Of a stretch of 36,359 nucleotides of DNA, positions 1 through 9,162 are shown piece after piece. The DNA is from Verrucomicrobiota bacterium (GTDB lineage Bacteria > Verrucomicrobiota > Verrucomicrobiia > Limisphaerales > UBA9464): assembly GCA_026397755.1 (NCBI GenBank), contig JAPLUF010000096.1, positions 1 to 36,359 on the forward strand, given 5' to 3'. The notes beneath the pieces were generated by a model. It made no database searches and was not told the DNA's origin. It saw only the letters and a list, made by a program, of their open reading frames with translations. Each line of letters starts with the position of its first letter. Position 1 is the first letter of the stretch. A program made the translations under genes and the position numbers.

Positions 1-48
1 GAGGTCGCCACCGTGCATTCGGCCGCCAACTTCGCCGAGGGGATCTAA
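1..48 (+). CDS. C-terminal end of an upstream CDS (partial; ...EVATVHSAANFAEGI*), product unknown
   Basis: Open frame from base 1 to TAA at 46-48, same strand as the next gene; too short to assign. Confidence 0.35.
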   Translation, partial: EVATVHSAANFAEGI

Positions 49-140
49 CTCCGACACCCCTGCCTTGGCGATCCCAGGCCGCACGACTGCTACACGACCA
101 GGAATTGAGTCCGACGTCGAAACCGTGTTGGCTTCGTCGC

Positions 141-1001
141 ATGAAGGTCGGTTATTACTACACGAAGGCCAACTCCATCGCCCGCATCGGACTCACCGTC
201 GACGACCTCGAGCTCATCGACTTGACCAGCGTCGGCATCCATAACCTCAGCTATGCTCTCGAGGGTTTAGACCCTTTCGAGAACCTTAGGCGTGAGGCGT
301 CACGGAGCTTCATTCGGCTCCCGGTCTCGGATGCCATTCTCGCCGCGCCAGTCAACAATCAGGAGATCTGGGCGGCCGGCGTGACCTATCTTCGCAGCAA
401 GGCTGCCCGCATGGAGGAATCGGATTTCAGCGCGACGGCCTATGATCGGGTCTACGAAGCCGCTCGGCCGGAGATCTTCTTCAAGGCCCTCGGTTCCAAG
501 GTGGTGGGACCGGGGGGCCCGGTCGGCATCCGCAGCGATGCCCGTTGGAGCGTGCCAGAGCCGGAGTTAGTACTGGTCTTCAACCGATACGGTCAGCGAG
601 TGGGCTTCACCATCGGCAACGACATGAGTTCACGAGACATCGAAGGCGAAAACCTGCTCTACCTGCCCCAGGCCAAGACCTATCGCGCGTCGTGCGCAAT
701 TGGCCCGTGGATCCGCCTCGGAGTCGACGAGGCCGAGGCGCGTTCCTGGGGCATCCGGATGGAGATCCATCGGGCCGATACCCTGGTGTTCCAGGGGGCG
801 ACCCAGGTTTCCCAAATCAAGCGCTCGTTCGATGAATTGGCCCGCTGGCTGCACCGCTGTGAAAGTTTCCCCTGCGGCAGCATGCTGCTAACGGGCACCG
901 GCATCGTTCCGCCCAATGACTTCACCCTAGCCGCAGACGACCGGGTGATCATCGAGATCGATGGTATCGGACGATTGGAGAATCACGTCGCCGTGGTGTG
1001 A
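141..1001 (+). CDS. Fumarylacetoacetate hydrolase (FAH) family protein
   Basis: ORF 105-1001; likely start ATG 141 (MKVGYYYTK). Motifs AAGVTYLRSK, PEIFFKALGSKVVGPG, SVPEPELVLV, GFTIGNDMSSRDIEGENLLYLPQAKTY, LLTGTGIVPP typical of FAH family. Confidence 0.9.
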   Translation: MKVGYYYTKANSIARIGLTVDDLELIDLTSVGIHNLSYALEGLDPFENLRREASRSFIRLPVSDAILAAPVNNQEIWAAGVTYLRSKAARMEESDFSATAYDRVYEAARPEIFFKALGSKVVGPGGPVGIRSDARWSVPEPELVLVFNRYGQRVGFTIGNDMSSRDIEGENLLYLPQAKTYRASCAIGPWIRLGVDEAEARSWGIRMEIHRADTLVFQGATQVSQIKRSFDELARWLHRCESFPCGSMLLTGTGIVPPNDFTLAADDRVIIEIDGIGRLENHVAVV

Positions 1002-1037
1002 GCACGGAGCCGGACCATCCCATCGAGCCCCATCGGC

Positions 1038-2195
1038 CTACACCAGCTCGAGGCAACGGCGCAGTTCGTCGTCGGTATTGTAGAAATGCGGCGAAAGACG
1101 GACCACGGCCTGACCGCCGGGCAAGACCCGGTGGGAAGCGGTGACGCCTTCGGCCTTCAGTTTATGGTACACCGCTCGCATGTCGGTGCCCTCTCGATGG
1201 AAACTGGTGATGCCACCGGCATTGTCCACGTGAGCATCGCCGTGGAGCACCGTGTACCCCTTGGCGACCAACTCGGGCACCAACCACAGACGCTTCCGGG
1301 CCAATTCGGTGGCGATGGCTTCCACGCCCACCTCCTGCACCAGTTCCAGGGCGGCCTTCAATCCGTGAAGCCCAAGAAAATTGTGCGTCCCGGCCTCGTA
1401 GCGTCGGGCCCCCTCGTGAAAGACCAAGTCGTCTTGCGTGAGATAATCTGGGCACTGCAAATTGTGCCAACCGTGAACCACCGGACGAATTTGCGGACGA
1501 GCCTCCTTGCGGATGTACAGGAGTCCCGCTGCGCACGGTCCCAATAACCACTTGTGGGCGTCCGCCGCCAAAATATCGACGTTGGCCACGGAGGTTGGAA
1601 AGGCGCCCAGAGTCTGGATCGCATCCAGGCAAAAGAGCACCCCTTTAGATCGGAGCATTCGACCGATGGCATCGATATTGATCCGCCACCCCGTCAGGTA
1701 ATGCGCACTGGCGATGGCAACCAACCGAGTGTCTTCATCAATTTGTCCCTGAACATCCACCACCCGAACCTTGCCGAGTTCGCGGATATTCATCAGACGT
1801 ACCTCGACCCCCCGGTCTGCCAACGCCATCCAAGGATAAACATTGGAGGGATAGCAGTCGTGATAGATGAGAACATTCTGACCCCGTTTCATCTGAAGCC
1901 CGGCCGCCACCTGACTCAAAGCCAGTGAGGTGGGTCCCACCAACGAAACCTCGTCGTGGTCGGCTCCAATCAAACCGGCCGCCAATCGTCGAACCTGACC
2001 CACTAATCCAGGTTCAAGGGCCTCCTCTTGGTCATCGATGGAGCCGGCCTGGGCATAGGCCCCGATCGCCTCAACCACGCGCCGCGGTAGCGGACACACC
2101 CCGGCATGCGCTAGGAACGTCTGACGCGCGGACACAGGGAATTCGTGTCGTCGTAGGGCTTCGTCTTTGAGGATCTCAGATATCGTAAGGGGCAT
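1038..2195 (-). CDS. Aminotransferase class V-fold PLP-dependent enzyme (cysteine desulfurase/kynureninase-like)
   Basis: ORF 1038-2282; likely start ATG at 2195 (MPLTISEIL) because upstream residues overlap a TerC relic. PLP-Lys motif DILAADAHKWLLGPCAAGLLYI. Confidence 0.85.
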   Translation of the reverse strand: MPLTISEILKDEALRRHEFPVSARQTFLAHAGVCPLPRRVVEAIGAYAQAGSIDDQEEALEPGLVGQVRRLAAGLIGADHDEVSLVGPTSLALSQVAAGLQMKRGQNVLIYHDCYPSNVYPWMALADRGVEVRLMNIRELGKVRVVDVQGQIDEDTRLVAIASAHYLTGWRINIDAIGRMLRSKGVLFCLDAIQTLGAFPTSVANVDILAADAHKWLLGPCAAGLLYIRKEARPQIRPVVHGWHNLQCPDYLTQDDLVFHEGARRYEAGTHNFLGLHGLKAALELVQEVGVEAIATELARKRLWLVPELVAKGYTVLHGDAHVDNAGGITSFHREGTDMRAVYHKLKAEGVTASHRVLPGGQAVVRLSPHFYNTDDELRRCLELV

Positions 2196-2199
2196 CAGT

Positions 2200-2400
2200 T
2201 CAGGGAGATTTGGTGCGGACGCGGATGTTAATGACTTCGACCGCAACGGAGAAGCACATGGCAACGGAGAAGCACATGGCAAAGTAGATGTAGCCCTTGC
2301 TGATGTGCTGCTGGAAACCCTCAGCCAATAGCTCCAACAGCGAGAGGGTCGCCAGACCGATCCACGCCTGCGGCGACTGAATCCATTCCATCCAAAGCAT
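2200..2400 (-). pseudogene. Internally deleted TerC-family membrane protein gene (N-terminus joined directly to C-terminus)
   Basis: MEWIQSPQAWIGLATLSLLE (TerC N-terminus) runs directly into LLAEGFQQHISKGYIYFAMCFSVA..VEVINIRVRTKSP (TerC C-terminus); the central transmembrane core is missing. Confidence 0.75.
2243..2278. repeat. 18-bp perfect tandem duplication (GCAACGGAGAAGCACATG x2)
   Basis: Direct reading; gives MCFSVAMCFSVA in the TerC relic. Confidence 0.95.
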
Positions 2401-2507
2401 CGGGAAGACCTTGCCTCAAACCCAGTCCGGGGGCGAGTAGCGAAACTCGCCTCTCCTTTCTAATCGACCGAGACTCACCGGGCCGACCGCGGACCGGGCT
2501 GGAGTAT

Positions 2508-2657
2508 GCATTGGGCGTCGATTTGTTAGTGCTCACCACCCATGGCCGAACTGGTTTGCCACAAATGCTCATGGGCAGTGAGGCTGAGAAGATCGTTCGG
2601 CATGCCGCGTGTCCGGTGTTGGTGGTACGGCCTAAGGAACGGGATTTCTTGGGCTAA
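2508..2657 (+). pseudogene. C-terminal fragment of a UspA universal stress protein
   Basis: Frame ending TAA 2655-2657 reads ALGVDLLVLTTHGRTGLPQMLMGSEAEKIVRHAACPVLVVRPKERDFLG*, the UspA C-terminal signature; no UspA N-terminus upstream. Confidence 0.75.
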
Positions 2658-2684
2658 CACGTTCCCGACGCGCTCAATGGAATT

Positions 2685-3557
2685 GTGATTCCTTCCTACC
2701 CAGATTTGGTCAAATTGTTCAGCAACATGTCCCCCTTCCAGTTCTTGGTGGGCGCTTCCCTGATCTTGGGCTTGCTCCGCGCCGATTCCGTCACCCTGCC
2801 CCTCTGGCCTGCTGGGGCAGTCCCCGGATCCCGGGGAACCAACGACGCCGACATTCCCACCCTCACCACCTACCCAGCAGCCCGAACCTCACAAGCCCAG
2901 CCCGCCATGGTGATCTTGCCTGGAGGTGGCTACGGAGGACTGGCGGGCCACGAGGGTCGAGATTATGCACTGTTCCTGAATCGAGAGGGCGTGCACGGAT
3001 TCGTGGTCAAATACCGGCTCGGCAGCCAAGGATACCGTCACCCTTCGATGCTTCAGGATGCGGCCCGGGCCGTTCGTTGGGTCCGGGCCCATGCCGCAGA
3101 ATGGGGGGTGGATCCGGACCGGATTGGGATTATGGGAAGCAGTGCCGGAGGGCACTTGGCCTCCACGCTCCTGACCCACCACGACGGAGGGAACACCCAG
3201 TCGTCCGATCCGGTGGAGCGCGTGCGCAGCCCCTTCAGCCATGCGGGATCCCGTCGCAATCTCTTGGGAGAGAACCCTTCGGCTGAATTGATCGAAGATC
3301 TTTCGAACGAAAACCGAGTCTCCACCACAACTCCGCCGGTTTTCATCTGGTCATTGCGGGATGACGCGGCAGTGCCCATCGAAAACTCCATGTCCTTCGC
3401 CACCGCCTGTCGGCAGCACAAGGTTCCCTTCGAATTGCACCTCTACGATGGAAAACCCCACGGAATCGGACTCGGTGCCAAGCCACCCACCTTCGAGAAC
3501 CCTCACGTGTGGACCGCGGACCTGCTGGCTTGGCTGAAAACCCAACGGTGGCGCTAA
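2685..3557 (+). CDS. Secreted alpha/beta hydrolase, BD-FAE/acetyl-xylan-esterase-like, possibly carrying an internal deletion
   Basis: Signal-like N-terminus; VILPGGGYGGLAGHEG oxyanion motif, GIMGSSAGGHLAS nucleophile elbow, DDAAVP and KPHGIGLG acid/His regions. Confidence 0.85.
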   Translation: MIPSYPDLVKLFSNMSPFQFLVGASLILGLLRADSVTLPLWPAGAVPGSRGTNDADIPTLTTYPAARTSQAQPAMVILPGGGYGGLAGHEGRDYALFLNREGVHGFVVKYRLGSQGYRHPSMLQDAARAVRWVRAHAAEWGVDPDRIGIMGSSAGGHLASTLLTHHDGGNTQSSDPVERVRSPFSHAGSRRNLLGENPSAELIEDLSNENRVSTTTPPVFIWSLRDDAAVPIENSMSFATACRQHKVPFELHLYDGKPHGIGLGAKPPTFENPHVWTADLLAWLKTQRWR

Positions 3558-4010
3558 GCCAAAACGCTCCCGTCGGACCGATCGTCCTTATCGAGACTTC
3601 TTCCGCAAGCAGCGCGACGGTGCGTCTGTCGCGGTGATCTGGCGCATCCACGCGAGTTGCATCGACCCCACCCTCGAGGAACCGACGCAGAAAGTCGTGT
3701 GCGGCCAGACAAAGGTGACGCTCGGGCGCTTCGACTGGGTGGCAGCCCGCAGCGGTCCAGAAGCCGAAATCCGCCCTTCCAGGGGTCCTCCGGCACGCCG
3801 CCGCTCATCCAAGGCAACCAAAACCTGCAACGCCACAGGGTCAATACTTCCTCCCCAAATCCAGATGAATTCGCCCGGAAAATCCCGCCGTGATTTTATT
3901 TTTTGACTTGCCACTCGCTTCGGTTTTTTTCACTGTGGAGGTAATCCCCACGAAAGTATTGCAGTAGTGTTTTCTACATTGCCGTTTCAATGGCACCTAA
4001 AGAGGTTCGT

Positions 4011-4026
4011 TTTTAAGTACTTAAAA
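4011..4026. promoter_or_regulatory. 16-bp perfect palindrome TTTTAAGTACTTAAAA immediately upstream of an ATG
   Basis: Direct reading; ends 5 bp before start codon 4032. Confidence 0.5.
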
Positions 4027-4031
4027 CACAA

Positions 4032-5936
4032 ATGAAAAACAAAAAAAATCAGGTCGCGACTGCAGCAATGCTACTTCCCTGCGTCGCATTTTCACAGGCC
4101 CTTGACCTCGCAGCGCTCGACCCCACTGTGGCGGGGCCATGGTCGGAAAAGGCAAGAACCACCCTTATGGTTCCCAAGGTGGCGAATGACTCGGTCAAGG
4201 CCGACGGAACGTTGGGCCTGAATGAGTACGGCGGCTTCACCGGAGTAACGGTGACACCCGGGGTGAGCGCCTGGATCCTGAACTGGCCAGAGGATCGGGC
4301 TTGGGACAATGCACAAGATTCCAACTTTACCTTCTGGCTGGCTCATGACGACAACTACCTCTATGTCGGCATTAAGGCCCAGGACGACGTCGTCAATAGC
4401 GATGATCCAAATGGAAGTTTCTGGAAGGACGATGCGATTGAAATTGTGACGGACGCGCTTGCGGACGGATTCGACAACAACACCGACAGTTCAAAAGACC
4501 CGGTCGGCGGCCATAGCTACGTCAACTTCCAAGGTCGGCTTTCCGCATGGGATGAGAACGCTGGAGCCAAAGGAAGCCAGGCGTGGGCCAGTGAGGTCGA
4601 CTGGAAATACGGAGCCAGTGGGGATGTTTTCGGTAAGGGCGCTGCCGTCACCGGCGGTTGGCAGATGGAGGCCCGTTTCCACAAACGGATGTTTGAGAGT
4701 CCAACGGCCGGCAACAAACTGCGCAACGGATACCGGATGGGTTTCAACATCGGACTCGATGACGACGACAAAAAAGGCCCTGGGGCTAATGGGGACAAAT
4801 CCCGCAGTCAGGATCTAGAAATTCAGTATTTTTGGGCAAATCGTCAACGGTACAAGGGAGTGGATGCCGATTACCTCGCTACCCTCTCGGCCGAAGATAA
4901 GGCCGCTCAGGTTTGGCGCACGGACCCCGACAACCATCCGTTGGTCATTGATGGCAACGGACGGTTGTCCCATGCCGGCACCGGAGAAATCATCTTCGGT
5001 TATGACGAGAATCAGAAATCGTCCGGGAAGGTTCTCTTCGTGACATCTTCCTCTGCGTCTCCAATCAATTCGGATCCGGCATTGATTGCCCTGCTTCAAG
5101 CCAAGGGGTATACGGTAACCGTATTTCAATCGGGGGGTTCGCCGACTGAAATGCGCAACGCCATCGTAGGACAGGATGTGGTCTTCATTTCCGAAACGAT
5201 CGGTTCGGGAACGGTGCTGGAGCCGATCGGGGAACCCGCCGTCCAAAAATTCATTCTCCGCGATTCCAATATTCCAGTCATATCGGCGGAAGCCTACATG
5301 TGGGACAATGCGGAGTGGACCGAGCATCCGGCGGACTTTTCGAATGAGTTCTCCTTCTTTGGGAATACAGGGCGAACCGAAGATAGCCAGCCAGCGAGCC
5401 TCAAGGATGCTGTCGATTCACTCTACATTCGCAACGCCGCGCATCCCATGTCCAAGGGCCTCCCGGCCAAAGCCAAGGTGTACAATACTCCGTATAGCTT
5501 CAACTATGGCAAGCCGTCGGCCGACGCCGATGTGATTGCTAGCACCCTGTCAGATGGGACCTACCCAACCCTATTCGTGTATGAAAAGGGTGACAAATTG
5601 GTGGACGGTAGCACCGTTCCGAATAAACGAATTGGGCTCTTTTTCGGCCAGGCCGCCAGCCTGGTGGCCAACTGGGCGCCCGAGATTGGTTTTCTGACCG
5701 AGGACGGCAAGACGCTGCTTCTGAACACCATCGATTACGCCATCGGTAAGCCCACTACTCCGCCCAAGATTGCCATCGACCGAAGCACCACTGGCGTCAC
5801 CATTACCTATTCTGGGGGGACACTCCAGAGCGCTGATAGCGTGAATGGAACGTATTCCAATGAAACGGGCGCCAGCCCCCTCACTGTTTCTTCTCTGACC
5901 GGATCCGCCCGATTCTACAAGGTTAAGTCCAACTAG
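4032..5936 (+). CDS. Secreted protein with CBM9/DOMON-like carbohydrate-binding domain, ThuA/GATase-like middle region and Verrucomicrobia-type C-terminal module
   Basis: Signal peptide [64 protein letters not shown] (CBM9-like); [31 protein letters not shown]-terminus [45 protein letters not shown]. Confidence 0.8.
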   Translation: MKNKKNQVATAAMLLPCVAFSQALDLAALDPTVAGPWSEKARTTLMVPKVANDSVKADGTLGLNEYGGFTGVTVTPGVSAWILNWPEDRAWDNAQDSNFTFWLAHDDNYLYVGIKAQDDVVNSDDPNGSFWKDDAIEIVTDALADGFDNNTDSSKDPVGGHSYVNFQGRLSAWDENAGAKGSQAWASEVDWKYGASGDVFGKGAAVTGGWQMEARFHKRMFESPTAGNKLRNGYRMGFNIGLDDDDKKGPGANGDKSRSQDLEIQYFWANRQRYKGVDADYLATLSAEDKAAQVWRTDPDNHPLVIDGNGRLSHAGTGEIIFGYDENQKSSGKVLFVTSSSASPINSDPALIALLQAKGYTVTVFQSGGSPTEMRNAIVGQDVVFISETIGSGTVLEPIGEPAVQKFILRDSNIPVISAEAYMWDNAEWTEHPADFSNEFSFFGNTGRTEDSQPASLKDAVDSLYIRNAAHPMSKGLPAKAKVYNTPYSFNYGKPSADADVIASTLSDGTYPTLFVYEKGDKLVDGSTVPNKRIGLFFGQAASLVANWAPEIGFLTEDGKTLLLNTIDYAIGKPTTPPKIAIDRSTTGVTITYSGGTLQSADSVNGTYSNETGASPLTVSSLTGSARFYKVKSN

Positions 5937-6081
5937 GTCGCCATCGTCACTAATTACCAACACAGGCGCCGCTATAACCGCGGAGCGCGATAAGCAAATC
6001 CCTATTAGCAGTCCAGTTCTGCGAGAGGGGCGGCTGGGAAACCGGCCGTCCCTACTCGGCCCGCGAGCGTCAAGTACTCCC

Positions 6082-6888
6082 ATGAAAGGTCTTTACAACG
6101 TCCGGAGGCGATCTTCCTTTGAGCGCCCAGTTTCCGCGGGTTTTACCCTCATTGAACTCCTGGTGGTGATTGCCATCATTGCGATTCTTGCCTCCATGTT
6201 GTTGCCCACGTTGGCCAGTGCCAAGGAGCGGGGCAAACGTGCCAATTGCATCAGCAACCTCCGCCAACTGGGTTTGGCGACGCATGTCTACGCATTGGAC
6301 TACAATGACCGCATGTTCACAGGAATTCGGGATGGCGGCGATTCCTTCCTGCTTAGCATTGCGACGGTGATGTACACGACGATTAGCAATCAGTTTGGAG
6401 ACAAGGTGTTTGATTGTCCCAATGTCTATCCAATGTCATTGCCTGGAATTACGGACAAAAAGACGGGACGATACCAGACCGGCATAGGTTACTATATTGG
6501 GTATCACTATCATGGGGGACGAGTGATGCCCGAGGCAGCGGGTTGGACGGCACCGCTGAAGTTGACGGACAACCCGGTCGCCCTGAAGAGCAACTCGAAT
6601 GCGCTCGATGAGCCCTTGCTCCTCTTTTCGGACATAAACAGTTGGGCGGCGAATGGAAATGGTGGGTACAATTGGGTGACCGCTCCCCATGGGAAAACAG
6701 GGCCGATACGGCGGAATGGCTCTGTTTATATTTATCCGATCACGAACCCAATGACGGCGCGACAGGCAGGATCCGTTGGTGGTCACGTCGCTCCCTTAGA
6801 TGGTTCGGTCCAGTGGAAACCCATCAAACAGATGCGGGACATCTATTGGACCTATTCCGGGGATGGTGGACATCGGGGTTCGTGGTGA
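6082..6888 (+). CDS. Type II secretion-like pseudopilin (prepilin N-terminal methylation domain protein)
   Basis: [48 protein letters not shown]-terminal [13 protein letters not shown]. Confidence 0.92.
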   Translation: MKGLYNVRRRSSFERPVSAGFTLIELLVVIAIIAILASMLLPTLASAKERGKRANCISNLRQLGLATHVYALDYNDRMFTGIRDGGDSFLLSIATVMYTTISNQFGDKVFDCPNVYPMSLPGITDKKTGRYQTGIGYYIGYHYHGGRVMPEAAGWTAPLKLTDNPVALKSNSNALDEPLLLFSDINSWAANGNGGYNWVTAPHGKTGPIRRNGSVYIYPITNPMTARQAGSVGGHVAPLDGSVQWKPIKQMRDIYWTYSGDGGHRGSW

Positions 6889-6939
6889 GTGGAATCGGCT
6901 CAGTTACCGCCGCCAACCCTCTCCTCGACTAAGCCCCCG

Positions 6940-7953
6940 CTACCGCACCGGTGCTGGCCCGGTGCTGGCCCTGAATGCCAATTCGGCAGGAATGCGCACC
7001 GAGGCCGGACGCTCACCCTCCAGCAGTTTGCGCATTAGTTCCATGGCCACCGAACCTAATCGAAGCTTGGGCTGGCGAACGGTCGTCAGCGGTACCCGAA
7101 AGAATTCGCTGACCAAGACATTGCCAAACCCAGCCACACTCAGGTCCTGAGGAATGCGGACTCCTTGGTTGAGCAAGGTATCCGCGGCCCCGATGGCTAC
7201 CAAGTCGTTCACGCCTTGGATCGCTGTTGCTTCGGGGTTTTCCTGGATGTACTGCAGGGCCGCTGAAGCCCCCTCCTCCAGGGTGGAACCGGCATGGAAT
7301 ACCAGACGGTCTTCCACAGGAATTCCCGCATCGCGCAATCCCCGCCGGTAACCCTCGATCCGCTCCTGCGCCCAAGGTGAATGGGTCGGGCCCGCAAAGA
7401 AGGCAATCCGACGATGTCCCAACGAGATTAGATGCCGCGTGACCGATTCAGAGGCACTGAGATCATCCGTCTCGACGTTGACAAACTGTTGGCAAAAGGG
7501 AGCCCGCTGGCCCAACAGGACGGTGGGAATGCCCTGTTTGAGCAGATCATCAAAAATCGGAGCCGTAGATTCCATCCGATAGACCGGAGCGATGAAAACA
7601 CCATCCACACGCCGAGACATAAAACGCCGGATCACCGAATCTTCGCGATCCACTTGGCCCAACGAATGAGCCAATAACAGGTCGAAGCCCCGTTCATAAG
7701 CCAATCCCTCCAATGCCAACAGCACCCGCGAGTAGACCGGATCGGTTGGGGCCGGAATCACTAACCCCAAGAGGCGGGTCTTGCGGTTTCGTAGACCGCT
7801 GGCCGAGGCGTCGGGCACATAGCCCATCTGTCGCGCCAATGCTTGGATGCGCGCCTTGGTACCAGCGGACAGGTCCGGCTTGTCGCGCAGCGCCTTGGAC
7901 ACCGTCATGACCGAAACTCCCCCCACCGCAGCGATGTCCTTCAAACGTACCAT
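6940..7953 (-). CDS. LacI family transcriptional regulator
   Basis: MVRLKDIAAVGGVSVMTVSKALRDKPDLSAGTKARIQALARQMGYVPDASASGLRNRKTRLLGLVIP; periplasmic-binding-like C-terminal domain. Confidence 0.95.
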   Translation of the reverse strand: MVRLKDIAAVGGVSVMTVSKALRDKPDLSAGTKARIQALARQMGYVPDASASGLRNRKTRLLGLVIPAPTDPVYSRVLLALEGLAYERGFDLLLAHSLGQVDREDSVIRRFMSRRVDGVFIAPVYRMESTAPIFDDLLKQGIPTVLLGQRAPFCQQFVNVETDDLSASESVTRHLISLGHRRIAFFAGPTHSPWAQERIEGYRRGLRDAGIPVEDRLVFHAGSTLEEGASAALQYIQENPEATAIQGVNDLVAIGAADTLLNQGVRIPQDLSVAGFGNVLVSEFFRVPLTTVRQPKLRLGSVAMELMRKLLEGERPASVRIPAELAFRASTGPAPVR

Positions 7954-8072
7954 AAGACAGTGATTCCGAAAACCAACGCCCCGACGAACTTTGCCGTTCG
8001 GGAACTTTTGTCAGGCGACCTTTACTGATGAAGTCCGAAGCAGCTCCGCGGATCAAGTCCTCTTATGCTGCA

Positions 8073-8092
8073 CCTCACTTGGAAAAGTGAGG
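8073..8092. promoter_or_regulatory. Inverted repeat CCTCACTT-ggaa-AAGTGAGG in the divergent lacI/zinc-ribbon intergenic region
   Basis: Perfect 8+4+8 inverted repeat read directly; candidate operator or hairpin. Confidence 0.4.
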
Positions 8093-8163
8093 GCTGTCAT
8101 CACGTGGGTTCATCTTAAAGTTTAGAACTTTCATTCATCATCAACTACAGTCGGAACATCCCC

Positions 8164-8373
8164 ATGAAACTGCTGCAGGCCGAACCCACCCGGATCGAAA
8201 TTGATGGACATCATTTGCGCTGCCTCCAGTGCACGCGTGAGCAGTTTCACCGTCGGCGCGTGCGTCTCGAAACCGCCAGCCCAGCAGGCATGCAACCGGA
8301 ATGGCATGAAAGCATTGCGAATACCTTCATCTGCTCCCACTGCGGCTTCATCCACAATTTCCTGATTCAATAA
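8164..8373 (+). CDS. Small zinc-ribbon-like hypothetical protein
   Basis: 69 aa, two CxxC pairs: LRCLQCTREQF ... FICSHCGFIHN. Confidence 0.65.
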   Translation: MKLLQAEPTRIEIDGHHLRCLQCTREQFHRRRVRLETASPAGMQPEWHESIANTFICSHCGFIHNFLIQ

Positions 8374-8432
8374 CATCTTGACCTGAGGATCCTTGACGCA
8401 CCCGGGATGAAGGCCGATATATGTTCCTTGTT

Positions 8433-8978
8433 ATGAAATTGTCGGCCACCCACCTCCCGAGACATTTCCGCGCATTCGCGGCGATGATGCTTGGGGTTTG
8501 GCTGGTGTCCCAATCGTTCTGCGTGGCCCATTGCCATGGGGTTTTGAGCGGTAGTTGGCAGTCCCCCACGGGACCAACCAAATCTTCCCACAGCTGCTGC
8601 GCCCGGTCCAAGCCCTCACACCGGATACAAACCGACGGGACCGCGCATTCGGCCTCACGTCCCCATAACGCATCCCAAGATCCGGAATCCAACAATTCCG
8701 AATCCCCGTCTCCGGCCAACTCGTGCTCTCCTCAGGCGGTGATCCAGGGGACACTCAATTTGGAGCCTCCGACGTGGGCTCCGCTCATTCTTCCGTTTCC
8801 ACAAAGTAGTGCTGGATCCGAATTCTACGGAGCTGCCGTATTTTCTTGGCAGCATCGGACAGCCGCAGTCCGACCACACATGTCTGATCAGGCCGTTCCC
8901 CGATGGGATGCAGGCTTTGAGCCCTCGGTGATCCTTGGGTCCGGGCTCCGAAGTCTGGCGCCCCCCATCAGAGTCTGA
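8433..8978 (+). CDS. Putative secreted Cys/His-containing protein preceding the metal efflux operon
   Basis: Hydrophobic N-terminus FAAMMLGVWLVSQSFCVAHCHG, HSCC cluster; immediately upstream of cus/czc-type genes on the same strand. Confidence 0.6.
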   Translation: MKLSATHLPRHFRAFAAMMLGVWLVSQSFCVAHCHGVLSGSWQSPTGPTKSSHSCCARSKPSHRIQTDGTAHSASRPHNASQDPESNNSESPSPANSCSPQAVIQGTLNLEPPTWAPLILPFPQSSAGSEFYGAAVFSWQHRTAAVRPHMSDQAVPRWDAGFEPSVILGSGLRSLAPPIRV

Positions 8979-9162
8979 TCGATCCCTGAATCGGGCCTGC
9001 TCACCTCCAGGCATCCGAACCTAAAGGTCGTTCCACGAACGACCTTCTGAATCCAGCCGCAGACGGAATTCCTCTTTCCTGGAATCCCCTGACGGTGCTT
9101 CCCAAGACCAAGAAAGCGTCCAGCGCTTCAGTCCTGTTCCAGATCTCCCGTTGGTTCCATCC

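Noticed and set aside
2321-2572. 83-aa minus-strand ORF upstream of the TerC relic
   Set aside because: Overlaps the UspA fragment on the opposite strand; no family resemblance
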